Assembly (NCBI GenBank): GCA_016180645.1
Contig: JACPAV010000011.1
Coordinates: 62,001 to 126,000, forward strand
Direction: 5' to 3'
Origin: Nitrospirota bacterium
GTDB lineage: Bacteria; JACPQY01
Length of the DNA stretch: 64,000 bases
The translations under genes and the position numbers were made by a program. This document shows positions 54,419 to 63,022 of the stretch, piece by piece. Numbering within the stretch: position 1 is the stretch's first letter; every line of letters begins with the position of its first letter. A model generated the notes under the pieces. It did not search any database. It saw only the letters and a program-made list of their open reading frames with translations, and was not told the origin of the DNA.

Positions 54419-55231
54419 TCACCCTCCGGACTTCGGCTCCAGCATGCCCTCCAGCGGGCTGGAAGCCGTGGCGTAGAGTCGGCGGGGAATTCGACCCGCC
54501 CGATAGGCGAGCCGCCCGGCCTCGGCGGCGAGTCGCATCGCGCGCGCCATCTGTACGGGATGCTCGGCACCCGCAACTGCCGAATTCATAAGCACGCCGT
54601 CCGCTCCGAGTTCCATCGCCACGGCCACATCGGACGCCGTCCCCACACCCGCATCCACGATAAGCGGCACTTTCACCAGGTCCCGTATGATTTGAAGGTT
54701 GTACGGATTGCGGATGCCCATGCCGGAACCGATGGGAGCGCCCAACGGCATCACCGCCGCGCATCCCATGTCCGCGAGCTTCCGGCACGTAATGGGATCG
54801 TCGTTGCAATAGGGAAGCACAACGAAACCCTCGGCCAGAAGGGTCTGTGCCGCCTTCAGCAGCTCGGGCACATCGGGGAATAAGGTCTCGTCGTCCCCGA
54901 TGACCTCGAGTTTCACCCAGTGGGTGGTGAGTGCTTCCCTCGCGAGCTGCGCCGTGAGGACGGCTTCCTTCGCCGTGTAGCAACCGGCCGTATTCGGCAG
55001 GATGAAATACCGGGATCGATCGAGGAGTTTCAGCACGCTTTCATCGGAGGAATCCTTCAGGTTGAGGCGGCGAATCGCCACGGTCACCATTTCCGTTCCA
55101 CTCGCTTCCAGAGCTTCGAGCATGACGCGAGGGCTGGGGTATCGCGCCGTCCCCAGAATCAATCGCGACCGGAAGTCGCGGTCGGCGATATGCAGGGTAT
55201 CACCCCTGTCCATGTCTTGCCCCGGAGCCAT
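54419..55231 (-). CDS. thiG: Thiazole synthase
   Basis: This enzyme has 270 residues. It shows the ThiG TIM-barrel motifs: [13 protein letters not shown], the Schiff-base Lys in [19 protein letters not shown], and the phosphate loop [15 protein letters not shown] with [27 protein letters not shown]. It assembles the thiazole phosphate ring from DXP, dehydroglycine and the ThiS thiocarboxylate. GGGGGG lies 8 nt before the ATG at 55231, and it follows the thiS stop by 4 nt. A short C-terminal extension ends LEPKSGG. Confidence 0.93.
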   Translation of the reverse strand: MAPGQDMDRGDTLHIADRDFRSRLILGTARYPSPRVMLEALEASGTEMVTVAIRRLNLKDSSDESVLKLLDRSRYFILPNTAGCYTAKEAVLTAQLAREALTTHWVKLEVIGDDETLFPDVPELLKAAQTLLAEGFVVLPYCNDDPITCRKLADMGCAAVMPLGAPIGSGMGIRNPYNLQIIRDLVKVPLIVDAGVGTASDVAVAMELGADGVLMNSAVAGAEHPVQMARAMRLAAEAGRLAYRAGRIPRRLYATASSPLEGMLEPKSGG

Positions 55232-55235
55232 GCGC

Positions 55236-55442
55236 CTAGCCCCCCTGGACGGGGCGGACAATCTCGATCCGATCGCCCATTTGAATCCGCAGAGAACCCC
55301 ATCGCCCTTTCGGAATCACTTCGTCGTTCACGGCGACGGCCGTTCCCGATTGCTCGGGGGAGAGTTGGAGATTCCGGATTACATCCGACAGGACGGCATT
55401 CTCATCTACCGACACCATCTCACCGTTCACGGAAACGTCCAT
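55236..55442 (-). CDS. thiS: Sulfur carrier protein ThiS
   Basis: This beta-grasp protein has 68 residues. It begins [16 protein letters not shown] and ends VRPVQGG, the Gly-Gly tail that is adenylated and thiocarboxylated. It provides sulfur to ThiG. It is encoded between thiO and thiG. It is distinct from the carrier domain fused to RadC at 37136, so the organism has at least two such carriers. Confidence 0.92.
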   Translation of the reverse strand: MDVSVNGEMVSVDENAVLSDVIRNLQLSPEQSGTAVAVNDEVIPKGRWGSLRIQMGDRIEIVRPVQGG

Positions 55443-55452
55443 GACCCCGCCC

Positions 55453-56604
55453 TCATGAATCCAGACGGCGGTTCGCGAACCGCATCGGCGAGAACGGCCG
55501 GAGTACATCCGGGCAGCGGCCGGTCGTCAGCAGTTCGCTCATCGCGTAAGCCGTGATAGGAGTGAGCAGGATCCCATGCCGGTAATGACCGGTGGCATAA
55601 AAGAGTCCCTGTACGTCCGTGCCGCCAAGCAAGGGCGCGTGGTCTCTGCTCCCCGGCCTCAGCCCGACCTGAATCTCCTCCAGATGCAGCTCATAGATCG
55701 CGGGCATGGCCTCCCATGCCCGTTGGAGCAGTTTCATGATCGGCCCGGCCGTGGGGAGTGTGTCGAATCCCATCTCCTCACTGGTTGCACCGACCATCAG
55801 GCGGCCATCGTCCTTCGGCGCCAGGTAGACGTCCGGTGCCCGGACGGCATGTTTGGGCCGGCACGCGTCGGACATCCTGAGTGTGAGAATCTGACCTTTA
55901 ACCGGGCGGACGGCCGGCGCGATGGCCGTGGGAATCCCCGCGATGTCGCGCGACCAGCAACCTGCGGCCACGACAACGGTCTCCGCCTCCATCATTTCCT
56001 CGCCGGCGCGAACCCCTCGCACGCGACCGTTCCTGATCGAGATCGATCGGACCGGAGTCTCCTCATGAATTTTCCCCCCTCGTGACTTTACGCCGCGGAT
56101 CAAGGCCTCGACCATCGCCCGGTTATTGACCTGGGCGTCACCCGGCATCCACACGGCGGCGCAGGTCCGCGGAGATAGAAGCGGCTCCCGCTCGCGCGCC
56201 ACCGCTCCGTCCAGCCACTCTGCGGCCAGTCCCACCCTCTCGCGGAATCGCATCAACCGCCGCAGCCGTTCGACATCATCGCGGTTGAGACCGATCATCA
56301 GGCTCCCGCTGCGATCCATCGCCACCTTCCTTCCCGAATCCTCTTCCAACTCCTGGATACACTGCGGGTACAAACGGAGGCTTGCCTCGGTGAGGCGCAG
56401 GAGGTCTTCCTCTTCAAATCCCGCCTCTGCGCCCGGGGCCAGCATCCCGGCGGCCACCCAACTCGCGCCACGACCCGCCCGGTCGCGTTCGAGAATTTCA
56501 ACGGATCGGCCCCGACGCGCGAGCTGCCAGCCGAGGGAGAGGCCGACGATTCCGCCTCCGACGATCACGATCCTCTCATGCTCCACGATGGTGCCCCCAG
56601 TCAT
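55453..56604 (-). CDS. thiO: Glycine oxidase ThiO
   Basis: This FAD-dependent amino-acid oxidase has 383 residues. The dinucleotide motif IVGGGIVGLSLG is near 15, ASWVAAGMLAPGAE near 45, and the C-terminal GLFYATGHYRHGILL is typical of ThiO/DadA-like enzymes. It produces the dehydroglycine used by ThiG under aerobic conditions, which implies an aerobic organism. It is the first gene of the thiO-thiS-thiG unit. No riboswitch was found before it. Confidence 0.92.
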   Translation of the reverse strand: MTGGTIVEHERIVIVGGGIVGLSLGWQLARRGRSVEILERDRAGRGASWVAAGMLAPGAEAGFEEEDLLRLTEASLRLYPQCIQELEEDSGRKVAMDRSGSLMIGLNRDDVERLRRLMRFRERVGLAAEWLDGAVAREREPLLSPRTCAAVWMPGDAQVNNRAMVEALIRGVKSRGGKIHEETPVRSISIRNGRVRGVRAGEEMMEAETVVVAAGCWSRDIAGIPTAIAPAVRPVKGQILTLRMSDACRPKHAVRAPDVYLAPKDDGRLMVGATSEEMGFDTLPTAGPIMKLLQRAWEAMPAIYELHLEEIQVGLRPGSRDHAPLLGGTDVQGLFYATGHYRHGILLTPITAYAMSELLTTGRCPDVLRPFSPMRFANRRLDS

Positions 56605-56633
56605 TGCGCACGGCTGAGCCGATGCCTCGCTCG

Positions 56634-56691
56634 CCCTTCGACGGGCTCAGGGTGAGCGGGTTATTTCCGCTCATGGTGATCCCGTCGACCA
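56634..56691. repeat. Dispersed palindromic repeat, copy 1
   Basis: CCTTCGACGGGCTCAGGGT, then GAGCGG...CCGCTCATG and an end like CCCGTCGACC form an imperfect hairpin. A second copy is at 62952-63008. Confidence 0.65.
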
Positions 56692-56697
56692 AGCGGT

Positions 56698-57270
56698 TCA
56701 GAATTCGATTCGCAGGACGGCGCCGTAGGTGTCCCGCGTCATCAACGGCGCCAGGCGCAGTCCGTATTCCTCCCGCCGATCCGGCGGCCCCTCGGAGTAC
56801 CTTCGCACGGCGTCGTCAATATCGAACCAATCATAGATCGTCAGAGCGGTCCAGCCAACCCCCCCCAGCAGGATGGCCATGGACTCCCCTGGCCTAAGCG
56901 AACGGTCTTCATCCTTCGCACCCGCAGCGGCGCCCGCGGCCACGCCCATCGCCAGGAACCGGAACATTGAGAATAAGAACGCATGCTCGTATTCCTCGCA
57001 GTAGACATGCCCCATGGACGGCGCTACCCCCAATCCCGCCGCGCCGAGCACCGTGCCCATAGCCTGGGCATTCGCGTTGTCTTGCGATTTTCCGAAAAAG
57101 TACAAACCGGCCCCGCCGCCGCCGACGATCAGAGTGGATCCGATACCCAGAAAACGAGCCGTCCCCACGCTCTTTGTTCGGGGCTCCTGGGCGGCCGCCG
57201 GACCGACGTGGGTCCCGACCAAGGCGAGAACGACGGTCGTCAGGGTTCCAAATCTACACCAGAATGGCAT
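56698..57270 (-). CDS. Small membrane protein with signal peptide
   Basis: This protein has 190 residues (198 if started at 57294). A signal peptide ends at PAAAQEP. The mature part has three or four hydrophobic, Gly/Ala-rich segments (IGSTLIVGGGGAGLYFFG, MGVAAGAAAGA, AILLGGVGWTALTIYDWFDI) and ends AVLRIEF, which resembles an outer-membrane beta-strand end. It looks like the DUF5683-type of small outer-envelope proteins, with YDWFDIDDAVRRYNE-like text. The function is unknown. Confidence 0.65.
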   Translation of the reverse strand: MPFWCRFGTLTTVVLALVGTHVGPAAAQEPRTKSVGTARFLGIGSTLIVGGGGAGLYFFGKSQDNANAQAMGTVLGAAGLGVAPSMGHVYCEEYEHAFLFSMFRFLAMGVAAGAAAGAKDEDRSLRPGESMAILLGGVGWTALTIYDWFDIDDAVRRYSEGPPDRREEYGLRLAPLMTRDTYGAVLRIEF

Positions 57271-57382
57271 GTGGCTATGCTTCCCGGCTCCCATGCGGCG
57301 GGCAGTCTACCATAGATGACCCAAAAACATGATTGAAAAACGCTGGAACGACGCTGACAGGAAGGAACGATCCGCGTTCGTC

Positions 57383-57411
57383 TTGTGGACCCCCCGTGGC
57401 CATGTTAGCGT
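57383..57411 (+). promoter_or_regulatory. Promoter of aldo/keto reductase gene (leaderless type)
   Basis: TTGTGG, a 17-bp spacer and TAGCGT are followed by 6 nt and the ATG at 57418. Confidence 0.5.
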
Positions 57412-57417
57412 TGTGGA

Positions 57418-58956
57418 ATGATTCGGGGGCACGCCACCGAAGAAGGCACCGCCGCGTATGCGCGCACACACACGGCCACGGGGAATGGGTTTCGTTCCTT
57501 CGGCAAGACCGGTCTGACCACCGGGCCGGTGGGATTTGGGGGATACCGCATCCATCCATCGGACGAAACTCACGCCGAAGCCCTCTCCGCCGCTCTCTTG
57601 CGAGGTTCCAACCTCATCGATACCTCCAGCAATTACACCGACGGCGGCAGTGAGACGCTCATCGGTCACGTACTCCAGGAGTTGATCTCAAAAGACAAGC
57701 TCAAGCGGGAACAGGTCGTCGTCGTTTCCAAAGTCGGCTACATGCAGGGAGAAAACCTGCGCGTGGCGGAAGAACGCGAGAAGGCCGGCAGGCCCTTCCC
57801 GGAAGTCGTTCCCTACATGGATGGCTGCTGGCATTGTCTCCATCCGGATTTCCTGGAGGATCAACTTCAACGTTCGCTGGCGCGGCTCGGTCTGGACTGC
57901 ATCGACGTCTACCTGCTCCACAATCCCGAATACTATCTGGGTTACGCGCGGAAAAAGCAGCCCGATTCGATCGCGACGCTCCGAAAGGAGTACTATCGGC
58001 GGATTCGGCAGGCATTCGAATGGCTCGATCAACAGGCGCGGGCGGGTCGCATCTCCGGCTACGGGATTTCTTCCAACACATTCCCTTCCGCGGCGGATGA
58101 TCCGGAAGCCACCTCCCTGGAAGACATCCTCAAGGCCGCCGGCGAAATGGGCCCCTCCTCGCATTTCACCGCGCTGCAACTGCCCATGAATCTGTTTGAA
58201 TCTGGCGGATGGACCCGCAAGAATCAACGCTCAGGCACGGTGAGCGTTCTGGAACTTGCCCGTGAGAACGGCATCGGGGTCTTGATCAACCGCCCGCTGA
58301 ACGCAATCACGGGAAACGCCATGATTCGTCTCGCGGATTTCCCGACGGAGGACGAGGCGCTCACTCAAAATCGAATTCAGAAGGCTCTCCAGTCCGTCGT
58401 TGCGTTGGAGCAGGAGTTTTCCGCCACGGTATGGCCCCAGGTCGCCGCGATGGGCATCGACGAGCGGGCGTCGACAGCCTTCTCCCTCGCCGGCGAGCTG
58501 AAGGACCACTATGCTTCCTTCGAGAACTTGGAGCACTGGACGCACGTGGCCGAATCGATGGTCTGGCCGCGGTTTTCGCAGTTGGCGGGGTACCTCGATC
58601 AGGCCACCCGGGGCCATGCGGGCTGGCGCGAGTGGGCACGTCGGTACGGACGCGCTCTGGGCGATCTGACCGAAGCCATCTCTCAGCTCTATTCCAGCCG
58701 CGCGCAAGTCCGCTCCGTGCGCATCACCCAGGAGCTGGAGGATCTCGATCCCGAGACCAAAACCTCTTCGACCCTCTCTCAAAAAGCGATTCGCGCCCTC
58801 ACTTCCATGCCGGGAGTCTCGTGCGTTCTCGTGGGAATGCGAAGGCCGGCCTACGTGACCGATAGTCTGACCGTTCTCTCCCAGCCACCCTTCCATCTGC
58901 CCGCGAAGCTCTTCGAGCAAAGCGATCGGGTTGCGCGGGCCGCGATGGCGGCTTAA
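57418..58956 (+). CDS. Aldo/keto reductase with C-terminal extension
   Basis: This protein has 512 residues, about 200 longer than usual aldo/keto reductases. The catalytic tetrad can be read: Asp and Tyr in LIDTSSNYTDGG, Lys in VVSKVGY, His in LLHNPEYY. GFGGYRI at the start of the barrel matches the family. The second half is helical (ENLEHWTHVAESMVWPRF, AISQLYSSRAQVRSV) and may be a dimerisation or substrate domain, before the final GVSCVLVGMRRPAYV cofactor segment. NADPH-dependent carbonyl reduction is likely. The next gene, a TPR protein, starts 20 nt downstream. Confidence 0.87.
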   Translation: MIRGHATEEGTAAYARTHTATGNGFRSFGKTGLTTGPVGFGGYRIHPSDETHAEALSAALLRGSNLIDTSSNYTDGGSETLIGHVLQELISKDKLKREQVVVVSKVGYMQGENLRVAEEREKAGRPFPEVVPYMDGCWHCLHPDFLEDQLQRSLARLGLDCIDVYLLHNPEYYLGYARKKQPDSIATLRKEYYRRIRQAFEWLDQQARAGRISGYGISSNTFPSAADDPEATSLEDILKAAGEMGPSSHFTALQLPMNLFESGGWTRKNQRSGTVSVLELARENGIGVLINRPLNAITGNAMIRLADFPTEDEALTQNRIQKALQSVVALEQEFSATVWPQVAAMGIDERASTAFSLAGELKDHYASFENLEHWTHVAESMVWPRFSQLAGYLDQATRGHAGWREWARRYGRALGDLTEAISQLYSSRAQVRSVRITQELEDLDPETKTSSTLSQKAIRALTSMPGVSCVLVGMRRPAYVTDSLTVLSQPPFHLPAKLFEQSDRVARAAMAA

Positions 58957-58976
58957 AACATCTTCCGAGGCTGACG

Positions 58977-59462
58977 ATGGACGACGATCTGGAAAAGAAA
59001 CGGGCCTTGGAGCTCTGGAATGAGGGTTTACGCGCCCAGATGGAGGGTAACATCGAGAAGGCCATCGAGCTCTACACCCGATCCATCGAGATTCATGCCA
59101 CGGCCGAGGCGTACACCTTCAGGGGATGGGCCTACAGCTTTCAGAACCGCGTGGACGAGGCGATTGAGGAATGCAAGAGAGCCATCGAAGTCGATCCGAC
59201 GTTTGGGAATCCTTACAACGACATCGGATCCTACCTAGTTCACAAGGGCAAGAACGACGAGGCCATTGAGTGGTTTGAAAAAGCGAAACTCGCGCCGCGC
59301 TACGACCCGAAACATTTCCCCTACATGAATCTCGGGCGCCTCTTCGCGGCGAAGGGCATGATCCTCCGCGCCATCAAGGAATTTGAGGAAGCCCTCAAGA
59401 TCCAGCCCCGCGAGCCCACCTGCATGAAGGCCCTCCGCGAACTCAAAGCCGGACTGAACTGA
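58977..59462 (+). CDS. TPR-repeat protein
   Basis: This protein has 161 residues without a signal peptide. It consists of about three to four tetratricopeptide repeats (GNIEKAIELYTRSIEI, NRVDEAIEECKRAIEVDP, GKNDEAIEWFEKAKLAP, MILRAIKEFEEALKIQP). It is a cytoplasmic interaction scaffold. It follows the aldo/keto reductase closely and is probably co-transcribed. A GGGGACATTCTACTTTTC repeat begins 3 nt after its stop. Confidence 0.88.
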   Translation: MDDDLEKKRALELWNEGLRAQMEGNIEKAIELYTRSIEIHATAEAYTFRGWAYSFQNRVDEAIEECKRAIEVDPTFGNPYNDIGSYLVHKGKNDEAIEWFEKAKLAPRYDPKHFPYMNLGRLFAAKGMILRAIKEFEEALKIQPREPTCMKALRELKAGLN

Positions 59463-59464
59463 AT

Positions 59465-59485
59465 AGGGGACATTCTACTTTTCCG
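59465..59485. repeat. Short direct repeat, copy A
   Basis: GGGGACATTCTACTTTTC lies just downstream of the TPR gene and recurs at 60423 in the same orientation with one change. Confidence 0.6.
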
Positions 59486-59493
59486 CCGAAATC

Positions 59494-60354
59494 CTATTTC
59501 GCTGCACCTCCTGGAGGGTGGGTTACCGCCGAAGCTTCATTGCTCGGTTCAGATCGCCCTCCACGATTGGCGTAGTAAACGCGATACGTGTAGCGCGTGT
59601 TTGCTCTCAGTCCGGAGTCCTCGTGCTTGTTGGTGCCTGGATCGAGAAGCGCGATCTCCGCAAAATCGGAACCCACTTCCCGCCGCTCCACGCCGGTCTT
59701 GTGGGTCACCCCCTCGCGATTTCGCCATTCAAGAGCAACTGACGTGGCGTTCAAGGGCGATGCGGTCAACATGCCGGGCCAATCCAAGGGCGCGGGTGCA
59801 AAAGTGCATCGTGCGCTCTCACATATCTCTTTCCCGGGGAGCGAGGCACAACTGGCGATTTCGTGGCATTCACAGCCGCTCTCCCTCCATCCCTTTTCCC
59901 ATCCTTCAATTCGGACCAACTCCGAGCGACGTGTTCCATGGGGGCATAAGCAAGGATCGCCCACCGTCACTCAATCGGCATCTTCGGCACAGGACACCTC
60001 CTGGGAAAGGACGATTTCTTTTCGGATCGTTTCCAATCCCTGATCGCAGGCTTCCTGTCGTCGAATCTCCTCCTCGAGCTCCTCCTGTGTCATGCGGTGG
60101 ATCGTGCTCGCACGCGAGAAACCATCCCTGACTCCTCCCCGTTCTCCACCACGCACGCCGGTATCCTCATCTCCCGTGGCAGCCTTGCAAGCGCGTGCTC
60201 CTGAAGTGCTGTCTTCGGCAATGAGATACTACGGCTCCACCTCGGCGATCACGTTTTCGTGTCCTGAGCCACAGCCAAGCAGAAGACACAATCCGACCAA
60301 CCAGTTGAATGGGTTGGCTTTGGGCTGGTGCCTTCGGGGTGCATCAGGTGTCAT
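59494..60354 (-). pseudogene. Fn3-domain lipoprotein gene with two in-frame stops
   Basis: One continuous frame of 287 codons starts at ATG 60354. It encodes a lipoprotein signal (NWLVGLCLLLGC), then a TAG at 60229-60231, a GVRGGERGGVRDG tract, a helical segment (MTQEELEEEIRRQEA), a TGA at 59971-59973, a Cys-rich stretch, and an Fn3-like domain (LTASPLNATSVALEW, YTYRVYYANRGG) to the stop at 59494. The frame is preserved across both stops, and the protein features make sense only when joined. The likely reading is a recently inactivated gene; stop-codon readthrough is possible but there is no evidence for it. It is flanked by two copies of a GGGGACAYTCTACTTTTC repeat. Confidence 0.7.
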
Positions 60355-60422
60355 CTGTCTAATTCCCCCGAATCGATCCTCATGGACCGAGGATACGCCT
60401 TTCGGGAAAGCGAATCCAGAAA

Positions 60423-60443
60423 AGGGGACACTCTACTTTTCCG
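60423..60443. repeat. Short direct repeat, copy B
   Basis: GGGGACACTCTACTTTTC, same orientation as copy A. The pair brackets the lipoprotein pseudogene, about 960 bp apart. Confidence 0.6.
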
Positions 60444-60464
60444 AGAAGCTCCCCGGACGGCGCT

Positions 60465-60758
60465 TCAGCCCCGGCGCAGGCTTTGCCACAGAATTTCCCG
60501 GGCTAGCGTTTGATACTTGGTTCCCGCCTGCCGGGCGGCCTTCTTGAGATGCCGGATGAGCGTCTTGTCCAGCCGCAACGTCACCGGAAAACGCTCTCCG
60601 GATTTCTCTCTGAAGTCTCTCAGGACCTCGCTGAGGGAAACCCGTCGCCACGTGCCGTAATCAAGGGGATCGTGCTCATCCCAGAAATCGCTCTCTTCTT
60701 CAACGGACCGGAACCGAGGCATCTGCTTCGGGCCCCGAACGATATCTTTTTCCTTCAT
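60465..60758 (-). CDS. BrnA/CopG-like antitoxin
   Basis: This protein has 97 residues. It has the N-terminal MPRFRSVEEESDFWDEHDPLDY segment and the ribbon-helix-helix-like end VTLRLDKTLIRHLKKAARQAG seen in BrnA antitoxins. The start ATG overlaps the stop of the BrnT-like remnant by 4 nt, the usual toxin-antitoxin arrangement. The toxin is 5'-truncated, so the antitoxin may be orphaned; it would bind DNA at its own promoter. Confidence 0.75.
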   Translation of the reverse strand: MKEKDIVRGPKQMPRFRSVEEESDFWDEHDPLDYGTWRRVSLSEVLRDFREKSGERFPVTLRLDKTLIRHLKKAARQAGTKYQTLAREILWQSLRRG

Positions 60759-60931
60759 TTCTTCCTCCGGTTTTTGTTGTAGAGCCGCCTTTGCCTCTCA
60801 GACATGTCGCGTGCCGTGATCACCTTGGCCCTGCCCGGCGCTACGTGGATGTAGACAGTCATGAGGAACCGCCCCGACGACGTGCGGCCGAGCCCCTGTA
60901 CCTCTTTTCCCCACACTGATTGTGCTCTCCG
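60755..60931 (-). pseudogene. 5'-truncated BrnT-like toxin
   Basis: The frame is open from just after the flgE stop to 60755. It encodes LGRTSSGRFLMTVYIHVAPG then KVITARDMSERQRRLYNKN, which matches the C-terminal half of BrnT ribonuclease toxins. The N-terminal ~35 residues, with the KH catalytic region, are missing. The first possible start is a GTG at 60916. The break lies exactly at the end of flgE. Confidence 0.6.
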
Positions 60932-62200
60932 CTACCGGCGGAGGTTGATGATTTCCTGGGTGAGGGAGTCGTTGACGGTGAGGAGGCGGAGGTTGGCGCG
61001 GTAGCCGCCCTGAGTGCGAAGCATCTGAACGAGTTCCGTCGAGAGATCGACGTTTGAAGTTTCCAACGCACCGGAATAAATCGAACCGGCGCCTCGCGTA
61101 CCCGGAGTTCCAAGCAGCGCCTGACCGGACTCCGGGGTCGCGGCAAAGAGATTTTCACCGAGCGGGCTGAGTCCCGTCGGACTTGCAAAGGTCGCCACGG
61201 CCACACGCGCAACGGGCGACGACTGGCCGTTGGCGTAAAGCGCAAACACGGTTCCACTCGTATCCACCCTGGTTCCCATCACGGCGCCGTATCCCGATCC
61301 ATCGCCACTGATCCCATTCACCACGCTGTCCGCGGCGTACTGGGTGGCGCCAACCGTTCCTGTTCCTCCACTGGACACGGGGTTTCCAAATGAGAAACTG
61401 ACGTCCTGGCTCTTCGCTCCCGAGAACACAAAGGTCGAATCCGCGGTATTCGAATCGTAGAGGCGTCCGTCGTTCGTAAATCTCAGCGTTCCGTTGGCCT
61501 GCACCGTGGGCGTACCGCTCTCAGAGGTCACGCCATACCATTCCCATCGAGCCACCTGCGAGGATACTCCCGTCGTCGGGTCCGTCACCGTGTCAGTCCC
61601 GGCCTTCCGGAAATGCATTTCCACGGCATGGGGATTCCCCAGCGAATCGACCACCGTGGCCGACGTGGAGAAATTGGCCGTGTTCGGCGCATCGTTCACG
61701 TCGAATGCGGCCTTGATTTCTGAGTTGGAATCGAGATTGGCCGAAAACTCGATTTTGGTGGTCGCTCGAACACTGCCCGCCGCCGATGGCAATTGGATGT
61801 CTCCGGCCGCCCCCTGGAGCGCCCCGCTACCCGAATTAACCTGGAATCCCTGAACACGCCTCCCGCCTGAATCCACAAGGAAGCCATCCCGATTGAAATG
61901 GAACGACCCCGAGCGGGTGTACGAAAGCCCGCTCCCGGATTCGCGGACCGCGAAAAACCCATTGCCGGCCAGCGCCATATGCGTGGGAATCCCCGTCGAC
62001 TCGATCGCGCCTCCACCGATCTCCGCGGCCACGCGCCCCACATCCACCCCAAGGTTGCTCGGCATTTCACGCAGATCCACTCTCGACCGGCTGAACCCGG
62101 AGGTATTCATATTGGCGATATTGTTGGAGGTCACGGACAACTGGCGCATTAGGCTCGACATGGCCGACAGCGCGATGGATGACCCCGGGCCTCCGATCAT
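60932..62200 (-). CDS. flgE: Flagellar hook protein FlgE
   Basis: This protein has 422 residues. The N-terminal SVTSNNIANMNTSGFSRSRVD and the C-terminal STELVQMLRTQGGYRANLRLL form the D0/D1 helices conserved in flagellar rod and hook proteins. The centre is the beta-rich hook domain with HFNRDGFLVDSGGRRVQG. It polymerises into the flagellar hook. No other flagellar gene lies in the window, which is unusual for flgE; the next gene downstream is a toxin remnant. Confidence 0.9.
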   Translation of the reverse strand: MIGGPGSSIALSAMSSLMRQLSVTSNNIANMNTSGFSRSRVDLREMPSNLGVDVGRVAAEIGGGAIESTGIPTHMALAGNGFFAVRESGSGLSYTRSGSFHFNRDGFLVDSGGRRVQGFQVNSGSGALQGAAGDIQLPSAAGSVRATTKIEFSANLDSNSEIKAAFDVNDAPNTANFSTSATVVDSLGNPHAVEMHFRKAGTDTVTDPTTGVSSQVARWEWYGVTSESGTPTVQANGTLRFTNDGRLYDSNTADSTFVFSGAKSQDVSFSFGNPVSSGGTGTVGATQYAADSVVNGISGDGSGYGAVMGTRVDTSGTVFALYANGQSSPVARVAVATFASPTGLSPLGENLFAATPESGQALLGTPGTRGAGSIYSGALETSNVDLSTELVQMLRTQGGYRANLRLLTVNDSLTQEIINLRR

Positions 62201-62366
62201 GGACTCACTTTCCCTTTCACTTCCCCCATAGACATCAGGATACCGTCCCCTTTTGAATTTGTCATCGGAATCTTCACGACTAACTTGAGATTGTGACCCG
62301 GATCACCCCCCCCTCGACCCCTGTGCGCGTTGACGCCACGGAGCGAATCGGGCACGATGACCGCCA

Positions 62367-62927
62367 GTGACAATGAAGACCTTCCCGGTCCACTTCTGGG
62401 CCTTCACCGCTGCTAGCCTCAGCATGGGAACGTGTGGCACCGAATCGACGCCCGCAACCCCCGTCGTGGAGTACATCGCTCAGGATGCAGATTTCGATTG
62501 CATGTTGAATTGGGATAGGGTCGGAAAGTTCCGCATCATCAACCGGCTTGGAATGCAGGCGGAGGCCTTGGCCGTCGCCCGCGGAGACAAGAAAGGGCCC
62601 TTTCCCGTCGGCACGATCATCCAACTCGTACCCGTGGAGGCGATGGTCAAACGCGGCCGCGGCTTCGCCCCCGAGGCAAACGACTGGGAATTCTTCTTCC
62701 TCGATCCCAAGATCGACACCGAAGGCAACCCGGTGGGCAAGACGATCCAGACCCGCGGCGCCCGGGAAACGATCAATCGGTTTGGAGGAAATTGTTTCGA
62801 CTGCCACGTGAAGGCGCAGTCGTTCGATTTCATCTGTGGGACCGATCATGGGTGCGATCCCATTCCGTTGGCCGAGGCGCCGCTCATCGACGGATTCCAG
62901 ACCGCCGACCCCTCCTGCCCCCACTGA
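62367..62927 (+). CDS. Cytochrome P460-like monohaem protein
   Basis: This exported protein has 186 residues. A signal peptide covers about the first 25 residues. ANDWEFFFLDP and the single haem-binding CFDCH, followed by VKAQSFDF, resemble the cytochrome P460 family, whose members oxidise hydroxylamine or act as electron carriers. The Lys cross-link of true P460 cannot be confirmed. The start is GTG 62367 or ATG 62373, with no ribosome site; TTGACG lies about 32 nt upstream of the GTG with a weak CACGAT -10. Confidence 0.75.
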   Translation: MTMKTFPVHFWAFTAASLSMGTCGTESTPATPVVEYIAQDADFDCMLNWDRVGKFRIINRLGMQAEALAVARGDKKGPFPVGTIIQLVPVEAMVKRGRGFAPEANDWEFFFLDPKIDTEGNPVGKTIQTRGARETINRFGGNCFDCHVKAQSFDFICGTDHGCDPIPLAEAPLIDGFQTADPSCPH

Positions 62928-62951
62928 AGAACGGGGCCCGTCGGCCCGTCC

Positions 62952-63008
62952 ACCCTTCGACAGGCTCGGGTGAGCGGCATTTTCCGCTCATGCTGAGCGC
63001 CGTCGAAG
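62952..63008. repeat. Dispersed palindromic repeat, copy 2
   Basis: CCTTCGACAGGCTCGGGT, GAGCGG...CCGCTCATGCTGAG and GCCGTCGAAG form a hairpin closely related to copy 1 at 56634. Confidence 0.65.
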
Positions 63009-63022
63009 CAGGAGCGGCCTGC

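Noticed and set aside
59971-60231. Genetic-code change (TAG or TGA as sense codon)
   Set aside because: Many other genes here end normally in TAG or TGA, for example the genes ending at 2444 and at 45777.
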